From NCBI GenBank assembly GCA_023014365.1, contig JAEBUN010000008.1, positions 1 through 64,000 on the forward strand: a stretch of 64,000 bases of DNA. The letters run 5' to 3'. A program made the position numbers and the translations under genes. Below, piece by piece: positions 16,712 through 27,027 of this stretch; the first letter of the stretch is position 1, and every line of letters starts with the position of its first letter. Source of the stretch: Lepiota brunneoincarnata. Its lineage: Eukaryota > Basidiomycota > Agaricomycetes > Agaricales > Agaricaceae. A model generated the notes under the pieces. That model did no database searches and was not told where the DNA came from. It saw only the letters and a list, made by a program, of their open reading frames with translations.

Positions 16712-18970
16712 TCTCCAATTTATAATGCAGGCCACATAGGGAGGCCATGTGCAGCTACTCCATAAGCTACAGGGTATCTGTACATACAACGCGTGACTGT
16801 GGATGCGGGCATGCATTTCCCCATGCCCAGGACAGAGCCACCCTGAGCGAACGGAGGTGGGAAGACGGCTGCTGCCCAGTGTGCGGCACGGAAACCAAAC
16901 CGGGGCAAGGTCCCCCCCCTAATGGGGGTTAGGGGTCAGTTCCCACATAAATCCCTACATGCCATCTGAAGACAGTGGGGGAATAACCAACACCCTGGCC
17001 TGGATCCAACCAGGTGCCAGGGTTGGCCTTGGCAGGAATAATCCTGCACGGAGTGCCATCAATGGTGATGACCTGCTGAGAGACGGTCTTCACGTTGGAA
17101 CCCTGTTGAGAGTCCCATATCTTGAAGAACACGGTTGCCATGTCGGCGGCATGCGGCCTGGTGGCCAGCACAAAATACTCAGACCACACAGAGTGCTGTA
17201 TGGCCTTGACAACCCTGTTGGGCATGAGCCAGGGCTGACTGCCCCGGAACATAGGTGCGTCGAGGAGCTTGAGGTAGCTCTTCAACCGAGGGAGGTTCGC
17301 ATCCATGACAGCCTGAGGCCAGTTTGCACGGACCGCGTTCCTGATGGTGCCAATGTCCAGTTTGCTGGGCATGGCGGTGGTGTAGCATGCTACATGCGCG
17401 TCCATCTGCTGGACCCATTCAATGTGAATGAGCAAGCCTGCAGAAGCCAGAGCAGCGGCAGCCACCCGATGAATCTCCATGCAGACGACGGGGCCCAGGT
17501 TAACCGGGAGACTGCCCCCCACAAGGGTGAGCATGACCTGCTTGCGCGAAGGTCTGGACGTAGTCATCCTAGGCTTGGGAGCCTTGGGTGGCTGCTGGGC
17601 GGCTGCCGCCTGCCAATGAAACAAGACCACCTTGTGAGAAGGCAGCCCTGGGAGAGCACGCGCCAAGTCAACGCGACCTGACAGAGACGAGACAGCCACA
17701 GCCACATAAGAGCAGGGCAGGGAACGAGGCTTGGTAGCCAAGTTGACATGCAGAGGGGGGGGACTGGGGGGCAGCCTCACAGCCAACCGAGCCCTGTCTG
17801 CTGCCGACAGTGGAGGAACTAGGGTGGCTCGCGCCGCTCTGATGCGAGATGGCCGCTGCTCCACACCAGGGTTGCGAGCCACTGGAACAGGGTTGCCCAA
17901 CCCCATGTGGGCCAGGTTCCTGAAGAATTGCTGGGTAGGTGCTGGGCATGCATACCCAGCGGGAAAACGCCCCAAGTCCTCTGGCAGGGGGGGAGGCAGG
18001 GGGAGGTTACCCTCCACAGGGAGGCGGCGAGAGTCACCAGCCCGCGAAGCGCCATCCACCTCCATAGAAGCCACAGAGGCCCTAGGAGAGGGGGCGTGCA
18101 TACTGCCTGCCACCCCGACAGGGGCAGCCACTGCAGCAGAGTCCGGCCATTTGCCCTTCCCTTGCGCAGGGGTAGGGGTGCTCGGCCTGGATGGACCATA
18201 CACCTCAGAGGCCCACTCATGGAGCCTGTGGGTGCGCTCACCCTCCGTAAAGGGGACATCGTCCCAGTCATACTCCTCCACCTTGTGGAAGAGCCTGGCC
18301 AGGGAGCAGGCAACTTCCAACCTGCCGCCATCAGAGAAAGGGGCCCTCCTGGCTCTTTCCAGCCAGAGGGCAACTGTGTTGAGCACATCCGCCACGATCC
18401 CAGACTCACCTTCCACATTCGCAAGACTGCGAGAGAGGGTGAGAAAGGTGGGGACGAACTCAGGATCCTCCTCCTCATCCTCCACAAAAGCGGGGCTGGG
18501 GGATGGCTCAGGGCCAGGGGTGTCGACCGCCATCCTGGCTGAACTGGAGACTGATTCGAGGTCGAGGTCCTGCCTGAAGGAGGTGGATGGCTCAGGCGTA
18601 CGGGTGTGCTTGGGACAAGGGGTCACCGGGGCGTCATCCAGGTAGACGGCAGACTCGCAAGGCCTTTTGGGGGCTTCGGCAGCTGGGGCAGGGGCAGCAG
18701 CCTGCGATGCAGAGCTGTAGCCAGGACGAGAGGAGCCGGGGGGGGCGTCCTGAGTGCGAACAATAGCCATAGTGAGGGGGTCCGGCAATAAAGGATCTGC
18801 CGGCGGAGGAGCCCCCACTCCCTGAGAGGAACGAGTAGACCTAGGAGGCATGCACATAGGAAGTTAAGATTGGGGATCAGACTACTAGAGCTTGTTGTAT
18901 AGAACAATGAAGGGGTTGGCTTGTGGCTGTGCAAGCGAGTTGGTGGTGGTTGACTTCCAAGAAGGGATGG
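16677..18970 (-). mobile_element. Half-LINE: internally deleted LINE-A with only ORF1
   Basis: Poly(T) at 16677-16706, then the reverse complement of the LINE-A 3' UTR, then ORF1 on the minus strand, then the LINE-A 5' end (CATCCCTTCTTGGACTTC...) ending at 18970. A perfect 12-bp target duplication, ATGTTGGCATTC, flanks it (16665-16676, 18971-18982). All of ORF2 and the ORF1 zinc knuckles are missing, joined to the 3' UTR. Complete 5' and 3' ends plus a perfect duplication show that it moved as this 2.3 kb unit. Confidence 0.88.
16929..18857 (-). CDS. LINE-A ORF1 protein, C-terminally replaced
   Basis: ORF1 proteins of this class bind element RNA. The 642-codon frame is intact from ATG 18855-18857, which follows an approximately 110-nt 5' UTR. 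It begins MCMPPRSTRSSQG. Then come a long Pro/Ser/Ala-rich region with acidic stretches (EDEEEDPEFVPTF) and a conserved C-terminal part (YLKLLDAPMFRGSQP ... FFKIWDSQQGSNVK). The related copy at 42200-44239 continues into three CCHC-like knuckles. Here the last about 30 residues come instead from read-through of the 3' UTR (GTWLDPGQGVG...). Whether it still binds RNA without knuckles is unknown. Confidence 0.8.
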   Translation of the reverse strand: MCMPPRSTRSSQGVGAPPPADPLLPDPLTMAIVRTQDAPPGSSRPGYSSASQAAAPAPAAEAPKRPCESAVYLDDAPVTPCPKHTRTPEPSTSFRQDLDLESVSSSARMAVDTPGPEPSPSPAFVEDEEEDPEFVPTFLTLSRSLANVEGESGIVADVLNTVALWLERARRAPFSDGGRLEVACSLARLFHKVEEYDWDDVPFTEGERTHRLHEWASEVYGPSRPSTPTPAQGKGKWPDSAAVAAPVGVAGSMHAPSPRASVASMEVDGASRAGDSRRLPVEGNLPLPPPLPEDLGRFPAGYACPAPTQQFFRNLAHMGLGNPVPVARNPGVEQRPSRIRAARATLVPPLSAADRARLAVRLPPSPPPLHVNLATKPRSLPCSYVAVAVSSLSGRVDLARALPGLPSHKVVLFHWQAAAAQQPPKAPKPRMTTSRPSRKQVMLTLVGGSLPVNLGPVVCMEIHRVAAAALASAGLLIHIEWVQQMDAHVACYTTAMPSKLDIGTIRNAVRANWPQAVMDANLPRLKSYLKLLDAPMFRGSQPWLMPNRVVKAIQHSVWSEYFVLATRPHAADMATVFFKIWDSQQGSNVKTVSQQVITIDGTPCRIIPAKANPGTWLDPGQGVGYSPTVFRWHVGIYVGTDP

Positions 18971-18982
18971 ATGTTGGCATTC

Positions 18983-20628
18983 TTGATCAGATCGGTCTGC
19001 TCCCACTGTGGGAGTGGCCGGTCTTCTCCGACTTGGAGATGCATGAGGCCTTGCACGCATGCTCTTCCCTGTCTTCACCCAGTCTGGACCACGTCACGTG
19101 GACGCACCTCAAGTCCATTCTGGTGGGCCCGATGGTTACCCGTTTGGTCTGTCGGATCGCTGATGCCTGCATGGAGTACGGGCATTGGCCTTGTCACTTT
19201 AAGGAAAGCGTGTCGGTTATCATACCGAAGCCTGGCAAGCCCTCCTATGCCACTCCGAAGGCATTCAGACCGATTGTCCTTCTCAATACTCTTGGTAAAC
19301 TTATCGAGAAGATGATCTTGCGCTGCTTGCAGTTTGAGGCTGTCAAGTTTGGCATGTTCCATCCGAACCAGTTTGGCAGTGTGATCCAGTGGTCCACCGA
19401 AGATGCTGGTGCCTACCTCGTGCACCTTGTCCATGCCAGGTGGGCCTACGGGTTGAAGATGAGTGTTCTCACCTTCAACATCACACAGTTTTTCCCATCC
19501 CTGAACCATGGGATGCTTCTCGTGGTTCTGGCTTGGCAGGGGTTCTCCCCTTGCGTGGGCCGGTTCTTTGCTTCTTATCTCACAGGGAGGTTTACCAGCT
19601 ATGCCTGGAACTCCTTCTTGTCTGAACAGTTCTGGGCGGAGGTGGGGGTGGGCCAGGGGTCCGCCCTCTCACCCATCCTGTCCAGCCTCTACTTGGCTCC
19701 CACCATGTACATTATCAAGTGGAGGCTCCCTCAGCCAGGCCTCTTGCTCCTGTCTTACATCGATGATGGTACCATTGTGGCACAGGCCTGGGACTTGGAC
19801 ACGAACTGCGTCCTCCTCTGCAGATCTTACAAGGTGGTTCATGACACCTTCACTCGGTTCGCGCTTGTTGTGGAGCATGACAAGTCTGAGCTCTTCCATT
19901 TCTCACGGGATCGTTCCGGTGAGAATCCCCCAGTGGACTTGGGGTTTCCCCCATTCACTGGTGCTACCCCCCTTTGGCCCAAGACCTATTGGAGGTATTT
20001 GGGCTTCTATTTCAATCGTGCCCTTACATTTAGGGAGCATGTTTGTTTTTACTCTACCAAGGCTATTTCCACAGTTAAGGCCATGGGAATGCTTGGTAAT
20101 TCCGTCCAGGGGCTTCTGCCAGACCAGAAGCACCTCCTTTATCAGTTGTGCGTGGTTCCCATTGCTACATACAGCTTCCGCTTGTGGTACTACCGGGGCG
20201 CCAGGTGCAAGGGTGCTTTGGACCACCTTCACTGGATGCAGCGCCGGGCTGCACTCTGGATTACCGGCACCTTTAGGATGTCACCCGATGGGGGGGTTGG
20301 GGCCATTGCAGGCCTGATCCCCATTCATCTTCATCTCCAGAAGCTTCGTGATCATGCTGAGTTGCAGTACGCCATGCTTGCACCAGGCCATCCTGTTCGT
20401 GCCCTCCTTGGTTGGGGCTACAGTAGCGATCTCCGGTCTCACGTCCGATCCATAGCCAGGCTCCCTCCCTGCAAGTTGATCAAGGTGAGGGGGCCTGTCG
20501 TCGATGCTAACCAGTGTCTCACCGCCCTCGCCGGGGCTTTCGACGTGGTTGCACTGGAGGCCTGGCTGGGGTGTTGGTTATTCCCCTGCCGTCTTTGGGT
20601 GGCATGTAGGGATTTATGTGGGAATTGA
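18983..20628 (+). pseudogene. LINE-A ORF2 reverse transcriptase domain
   Basis: This is the RT for target-primed reverse transcription. The conserved blocks are present in order: IIPKPGKPSYATPKAFRPI; the motif A region MSVLTFNITQFFPSLNH, where N replaces the usual Asp; GVGQGSALSPILSSLYLAP; SYIDDGTIV, with YIDD at the catalytic site; and the thumb (YWRYLGFYF). It continues the endonuclease frame from 16676. The protein stops at 20628 after reading about 15 codons of 3' UTR, because the RNase H and CCHC coding part is deleted. The junction, near 20572, lies at a GGGGTGTTG microhomology. The replaced motif A Asp suggests the copy is inactive. Confidence 0.8.
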
Positions 20629-20895
20629 CCCCTAACCCCCATAGGGGGGGAACCTTGCCCTGGTTTGGTTTCCATGCCATGTGCTGGGTGGCAGCCGTCT
20701 TCCCACCTCCATTTGTTTGGGGTGGCTTTGTCCTGGGCATGGGGAAACGCATGCCCGCATCTGCAGTCACGCATTGTATGTATAGATACCCTGTAGCTTA
20801 TGGCTTGGGTTGTACTGTAGTTAGTAGCTGCATGTGGCCTCCCTACACGGCCCACGTTATAAATTGGAGATTAAAAAAAAAAAAAAAAAAAAAAA

Positions 20896-22027
20896 CAAAG
20901 TAAGCCGCCACATCGCGTATACTCCAGACAGGAGGTGAGAATGTGAGTGTGGGTTTCAAGCTGCAACCCACAAGGACAGGAGTGATCCTCCTGGGGGTGG
21001 AATCTAGTGCGGTACTCACCTATGGGGGCGTGTCCGAGTATAGTGCGGACTGCCCGCGCTGTGCCAGCGACAGACATCCGAGGACCAATTTCCTGGAGCC
21101 AAGTACCCCCGGAGAGGTATGAGGGTTGGAGAGGCCTCCCAAAGGAGTCTAACAGGGGGAGGAAATTCCTACACCAATACAGGGGTGAGCAAAACATATT
21201 CACCCACTCGTCAATGCACCCCCTCGTGACCTCAGCATGGAGAGAGTCAATGGTGGTTGCTGGGCAAGCGCCCAACGATACGTGGAGTTCCTTTGCCATC
21301 GCAACAGCGTCAGAGCCCGAGGGCACCTGCCAGAAAGTGACAGTCCGCTGGGCCTTGGCAGACAACCAGTGATCCAGAGATCAGCACACCTCCAGGGAAT
21401 GAGCCTAGCCTGCATGCATGGAGGGGTCAACAGCTCTGTGGGCAGAGCCTGCAGAGCAGGTGTATATAAAGATGTGATCAGTTTCAGCACAATCCAGGAC
21501 CATGCCTACTCTTAGTCGAATGGAGTGGAGCTCCACATCAGCGAGTGGAACTCTTTCTGCGGCCTGCCTGGCCTGCTTGACCAAGCACCTGCCTGCAAAC
21601 ACACAAGCTGCCGAAACAGCCTGCAGTCTCCCGCACGGCAGCCAGTGGGCACCAGCCACTATGCAAGCAGACGATGGGTCAGCCTGCGCCCTCCAGATAG
21701 AGGTGTGCAGTCCGTCGAGATGCCGTTGCTTCGAATCCCCCTCCGGATCAATGGTGTAAAGCATAAATTTGATCCACTCCAAAAAGTGGTCCAAAAGTCG
21801 GAGGCCTGGCCTGTTCTTGTCTGCAAACGGGCTGAATGGCTCAGTAAGCTGCGGAAGCATGTTCTGTACCTCCATGAGAGCACTCCTCACCTTGGGCTGA
21901 AGCACTGAGGTGAGAGATGAAATAGAGCGAGGGTGCACCACAGTGCTCCCCCTAAACTCGTGGCCCAGCAAGGGCCGAAGTGGGTGATTCGCCGCAAGCA
22001 TGGCAACCTGGAATATTGTTCAGGAGG
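20896..22027 (-). mobile_element. LINE-B ORF2 C-terminal fragment
   Basis: On the minus strand it encodes the LINE-B tail: SLTSVLQPKVRSALMEVQ..., an RNase H-like segment (FIYTCSAGSAHRAVDPS) and the zinc motif CPCGLQLETHTHILTSC near 20930-20980. The frame is broken near 21400 by a stop. There is no 3' UTR or tail, and both ends are truncated. Confidence 0.75.
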
Positions 22028-22808
22028 CCAAGTATGTTTGTGTCAGGACCACTGGATCAATTTGTTCCAGGATCCTGACCATTGTGGGCATGGTTTCCTC
22101 CAGCTTGCCAGGGACGATGACCATCCCCTACAGCCCACATATCTCCACAGGGGGGCCTGGGTCCTCCATGCTCACTTGGTATCAGTAATGGCCCAGATGA
22201 CACGTGCTATTCTTAACCACACACTGATAGGGAGCTATCAGAGGTGTTTTTTCCCACAGGAGGATTATTCCTGTCACTGCAGGTTTCAGGAGGAGACTCG
22301 TGAGCACATGTTCCAGAGTTGCCCCAGGCACTCCATGGTGGGGGTCCCAGCTACAGTCAAGGCCCTCATTGCTTTCCTCAAGGTGTCGCCAACCACGTTC
22401 GCATTTGCTGAGAGGGCCAGGCCCCCTCTGGGGGGTATTGGCTAGTAGCTCTGCCTGGTGCCCGGTTGGGTCCAGGCTGGGGCATTGGTTATTCCCCCAC
22501 CACCTCCAGGTGGCATGTAGGGATTTATGCAGGAATTGACCCCTAACCCCTGACAAGGGGGGGGACCTTGCCTTGGTTTGGTTTTTGTGCCACACACTGG
22601 GCAGCAGTCATCCTCCTACCTCCATTCACTTGGGGTGGCTTTGTCCTGGGCATGGGGAAATGCATGCCCACATCTGCGGTCATGTATTGTATGTACAGAT
22701 ACCCTGTAGCTTATGGCTCAGGTTGTACTGTAGTTAGTAGCTGCATGTGGCCTCCCTATGTGGCCCACATTATAAATTGGAGATTTAAAAAAAAAAAAAA
22801 AAAAAAAA
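22028..22808 (+). mobile_element. 5'-truncated LINE-A copy with 3' UTR and poly(A)
   Basis: Encodes the last about 130 residues of ORF2, including the CHCRFQEETREHMFQSC zinc motif, and stops at 22443-22445. The 3' UTR has the CCCCTAACCCC...GGGGGG stem-loop, and the poly(A) runs 22788-22808. Confidence 0.8.
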
Positions 22809-23069
22809 GCCCAGTAACCAGAGCTCTATACTAACTCCCTGGTGAAGCATGAGCCGTAGTGGGCTGGGACAGTCTCCCATGACCCAGCTTGAGTGCACTA
22901 AATCCTCTGTCAGTTCTCCTGACTGACTAAGCCAGGTTAGAGTCTAAGTTGATTCTGGGGTCTGGTGCATCCAGTGCTTGCCTTGCAAGAGCACATAGCA
23001 ATAGGGTCCTCCCCCATGGGAGGGCCCTATACCTCATAAATTGTTGATTTTTTTTTTAAAAAAAAAAAA
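22809..23069 (+). mobile_element. LINE-C 3' tail fragment
   Basis: Starts GCCCAGTAACCAG and ends CCTATACCTCATAAATTG, with T10-A12 at 23048-23069. It is about 90% identical by eye to 39408-39628. No coding part is present here. It defines a third 3'-end type. Confidence 0.6.
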
Positions 23070-23530
23070 GAAGGTTGCCAAGTGCAGGTTCTTTGATGAG
23101 TGCATCAAGGAGGTTGCTTCTACCAACAAGCACCCCTGGGACCTGATAGATTGGGTCAGGGTACACAAGTTGCCTCCCTGCAAGGCGATCTGCTATCATG
23201 ATCACCCCTGCAATACCCTCAAGGAGCTCTGGGAAGGGCTCTATGGCTCTTACAATGCCACCAACAACTGTCTAGTCAATGTCAGAGTTCTTGATCAGAT
23301 CAATCTGCTCCTGCTGTGGGAGTGGCCAGTCTTCTCCAATCTGGAGATGCACAAGGCTTTGCGCACATGCTCCTCTTTATTGTCACCCAGTCTGGACCAT
23401 ATCATGTGGATGCACCTCAAGTCCATTCTGGTGGGCCCAACAGTTACCTGTTTGGTCTGTTGGATCACCAATGCCTACATGGAGTGCAGACATTGGCCTC
23501 ATCACTTTAAGGAGAGCATGTTGGTTATCA

Positions 23531-23903
23531 TGTTAGGTTTTATCCAACTACACCTTATCTTATCTTATCCCCCCCCATCATATCTTATCTTATCTTATCC
23601 ACTCCCTTGATTAGATTATCTCCCTTTGTTCCCTTTTTGGTAATCTCTTTGTTCCCATTTTAGTAATACCTTTATTCTTCTTTTGGTAACTCCTTTGTCC
23701 CTCTTTTGGTAGTTGTCTTGTGTCCTGTACATATATAAGGAGCCTTCCTCCTCTCCAATCTAATAGGACATTCCCTCCTTTTGTGTCAGTGTCAGTGTCT
23801 GAGTCTCCTTCTTCTAATACTCCCTCCTCTATATCCTTTTATCATCCTCTATTCTCTCACTCTTTTTGTGTTCCCCACACTTCTTTATTCTCCTCCCTCA
23901 ACA
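23531..23903. repeat. Solo LTR, Copia-like
   Basis: A 373-bp segment beginning TGTTAGG and ending CTCAACA (inverted TGTT/AACA ends), flanked by a perfect 5-bp duplication TATCA (23526-23530, 23904-23908) that interrupts a LINE RT codon run. It contains TATCTTATC repeats at its left end and TACATATATAAGG near 23728 as a TATA candidate. No internal region remains, so LTR-LTR recombination probably removed it. The Copia assignment rests on size and termini only. Confidence 0.75.
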
Positions 23904-25163
23904 TATCATACCAAAGCCTGGCAAGCCCTCCTATTCCACTCCAAAGGCATTCAGACCAATTGTCCTTCTCAATACTCTCAGTAAACTTATCAAGAAAATG
24001 ATCTCATACTGCTTGCAGTTTGAGGCTGTCAAGTTTGGTGTGTTCCATCTGAACCAGTTCAGCAGTGTGATCCAGCAGTCCACCAAAGATGCTGGCGCCT
24101 ACCTTGTGCACTTAATCTGTGCTGGGTGGGCCTGCAGGTTGAAGACAAGTGTTCTTGCCTTTGATATCACACAGTTTTTCCCATCCCTTAACCATGGGAT
24201 GCTTCTCACAATTCTTGCCTAGCAGGGGTTCTCCCCTTGCACTGGCAGGTTCTTTGCTTCTTATCTCATGGGAAGATTCACCAGCTATGCCTGGAATTCC
24301 TTCCTGTCTGAACTGTTCCAGGTGGAAGTGGGGGTGGGCCAGGGGTCTACCCTCTTACCCATCCTGTCCAGCCTTTACCTGGCCCCAGCCATGTATATTA
24401 TTGAGTGGGGGCTCCCTCAGCCAGGCCTCTCACTCCTGTCTTACATTGATGATGGCACCATCATGGTGCAGGCCTGGGACTTGGATGCAAATTGCATCCT
24501 TCTCTGCAGATCTTACAAGGTTGTCCATGACACCTTTACCAGGTTCGCACTAGTTGTGGAGCACGACAAGTCCGAGCTCTTCCATTTCTCATGGGATCAT
24601 TCTGGTAAGAATTCCCCAGTGGACTTGGGGTTTCCCCCATTCACTGGCGCTACCCCCCTTCAGCCTAAGACCTATTGGAGGTACTTGGGCTTCTATTATG
24701 ATCATGCCCTTACATTCAAGGAGCACATTTGTTTCTACTCTACTAAGGCTATTTCCATGGTCAAGGCCATGGGGATGCTTAGTAATTCCACCTGGAGGCT
24801 TCTACCTGATCAGAAGTGCCTTCTTTATCAGTCATGTGTGGTTCCTATAGCCATGAATGGCTTTTGCTTGTGGTATTACCAGGGTGCTAGGTGTAAGGGC
24901 ACCTTGGACCACCTTTGCTGGATGCAGCAACACACCACACTCTGGATTACCAGTGCCTTTAGGACGTTACCTGATAGGGGGGTTGGGGCTATTATGGGCC
25001 TAATCCCCATTCATCTGCATCTCTGGAAGCTCCATGACCATGCCCAGTTGAGGTATGTATGCTATGCTTGCTCCGGGTCATCCCATTTGTGCCCTCCTTG
25101 GCTGGGGCTACAGTGGGAATCTCCAGTCTCACATCCAGTCCATAGCCAGGCTCCCTCCCTGTG
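23904..25163 (+). pseudogene. LINE-A reverse transcriptase remnant
   Basis: Reads KPGKPSYSTPKAFRPIVLLNTLSKL..., broken by a TAG at about 24221, then GRFTSYAWNSFLSELFQVEVGVGQG, SYIDDGTIM (catalytic YIDD intact) and FRTLPDRGVGAIMG. A frameshift occurs near 25055, after which the RNase H-proximal part continues in the next frame. CpG is nearly absent, as expected of an old copy. Confidence 0.75.
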
Positions 25164-26094
25164 AGCTGATCAAGGTGAAGGGGCCTGTTGTCGACACTAA
25201 TCGGTGTCTTGCTGCCCTCACTGGGTCCTTTGATGCTGTTGTGCTGGAGGCTTGGCTGGGGTGTTGTCTCTTGGATGTATACCCAGGCTGGGTCCATTTC
25301 CACTCATACAACTGGGGGGTGGAGGATACCCTTACAGTTCACATTGTGGCTCTTGATCAGGTTCTTGCCTGGTTACAGACTGATCTGGGGGTTCTGGTGG
25401 CGGCAATGGACACAAGTCTGCCACCCCGTCAGGTCCACCAGGCAGTTTTGGCTGCTCAGGTTTTCCAGGGGCTGGACTGCATCTACACAGTCCGGCTTCC
25501 GGGGGGGAAGGTTTTCGCACGGTCATTGCCTCCCATTGGGGTAGGGGCATGTCCCTGGGCCTCACTTGACTAACTCCAGAAGGAGGAAGTATATTACTGT
25601 CAGGATCACTAGATTGATCTGTTCCAGGGTCCCAACTACCACAGGCATGGTTTCCTCCAGCTCACCAGGGATGACAATCGTCCACTGCAGCCCACATACC
25701 TCCACAGTGGGGCCTGGATCCCGCATGCTATTCTCAATCACATGCCGATAGGGAGCTATCAGAGGTGCTTTTTTCCACAGGAGGAGTACTCCTATCACTG
25801 CGGGTTTTGGGAGGAGACCCATGAGCATGTGTTCAGGAGCTGCCCTAGGCACTCCATGGCAGGGGTCCCAGCTATGGTCGAGGCCCTCATTGCTTTCCTT
25901 GAGGCATTGCTGACTGCATTCACATTCGCTGAGAGAGCTGGGACCCCTCCAGGGGGTATCAGCTAGTGGCTCTGCCTGGTGCCCAGTTGGGTCCAGGCCA
26001 GGGCATTGGTTATTCCCCCACTGCTTTTGGGTGGTGTGTAGGGATTTATGTGGGAATTGACCCTTAACCCCTGGTAAGGGGGGGGATCCTGCCT

Positions 26095-26780
26095 CTTTTT
26101 TTTTTTTTTTAAATCTCCAATTTATAATGCAGGCCACGTAAGGAGGCCGCATGCAGCTACTAACTATGGTACAACCCGAGCTGTAAGCTACAGGGTATCT
26201 GTACATACATGTGTGACTGCAGATGTGGGCATGCATTTCCCCATGCCCAGGACAAAGCCACCCCGAGTGAATGGAGGTGGGAGGACAGCTGCCGCCTAGC
26301 ACGTGGTGCGAGAACCAAACTGAGGTGAGGTCTCCCCTCTTGTCGGGGGTTAGGGGTCAATTCCCATGTAAATCCCTACACACCACCCAGAGGCGGCGGG
26401 GGAATAACCAACACCCTGGCCTGGACCCAACTGAGCACCAGGCAGAGCTACTAGCCAATACCCCCCGGAGGAGGCCTGGCCCTCTCAGCAAACGTGAATG
26501 CAGTTGGTGATACCTTGAGGAAAGCAATGAGGGCCTCAACTGTAGCCAGGACCCCTGCCATGGAGTGCCTGGGGCAACTCCGGAACACGTGCTCACGAGT
26601 CTCCTCCCAAAACCCACAGCAACAGGAATAATCCTCCTGTGGGAAAAAACACCTCCAATAGCTCCCTATTGGCATGTGGTTAAGAATAGCATATGTCATC
26701 CAGGCCATTACTGACACCAAGTGAGCATGCAGGATCCAGGCCCCCCTGTGGAGATACGTGGGCTGCAGGGGACAGTCATT
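26095..26780 (-). mobile_element. 5'-truncated LINE-A insertion with target duplication
   Basis: Poly(T) at 26096-26111, antisense 3' UTR, then the ORF2 C-terminal part up to 26780. The 15-bp duplication GGGGGGATCCTGCCT flanks it (26080-26094, 26781-26795). It sits in the 3' UTR of the LINE-A copy at 23070-27027. Confidence 0.88.
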
Positions 26781-27027
26781 GGGGGGATCCTGCCTTGGTT
26801 TGGTTCTCACACCATGCACTGGGCAGCAGCTGTCTTCCCACCTCCATTTGTTTGGGGCAGCTTCATCCTGGGCATGGGGAAATGCATGCCCGCATCCGTG
26901 GTCACGTGTTGTATGTACAGATACCCTGTAGTGTACAGCTTGGTCAGTTGTACTGTAGTTAGTAGCTACATGTGGCCTCCCTATGTGGCCTGTGTTATAA
27001 ATTGGAGATTTTTTTTTAAAAAAAAAA

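Larger units (their letters stand above)
1671..20895 (+). mobile_element. LINE-A copy, ORF2 split by a Gypsy element and a half-LINE
   Basis: The pieces are 1671-1877 and 15743-16676 (endonuclease), 18983-20628 (reverse transcriptase), then 3' UTR and poly(A) at 20873-20895. The frame continues across both insertions once each insert and one copy of its target duplication are removed, so ORF2 was open when they arrived. The element is 5'-truncated, and it lacks the RNase H and C-terminal CCHC region because the coding sequence jumps into the 3' UTR near 20575. It belongs to the Tad1/R1-like non-LTR class: APE-type endonuclease followed by RT, ending in poly(A). Confidence 0.8.
23070..27027 (+). 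mobile_element. 5'-truncated LINE-A copy, interrupted by a Copia solo LTR and an antisense LINE-A
   Basis: Pieces: 23070-23530, 23904-26094 and 26796-27027. It covers the linker, RT, a shortened RNase H region, the CCHC region and the 3' UTR. RT shows SYIDDGTIM near 24440 and GVGQGSTLLPILSSLYLAP near 24330. An in-frame stop (TAG near 24222) and a deletion near 25520 (RNase H active-site part lost) make it dead. The tail is T9-A10. Confidence 0.8.

Noticed and set aside
17731..18645. Long plus-strand frame opposite the half-LINE ORF1, and a similar one at 43211-44173
   Set aside because: It is the complement of a GC-rich Pro/Ser/Ala-rich coding region, where stop codons are rare on both strands. 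The minus-strand frame is supported by position, start and relatives.
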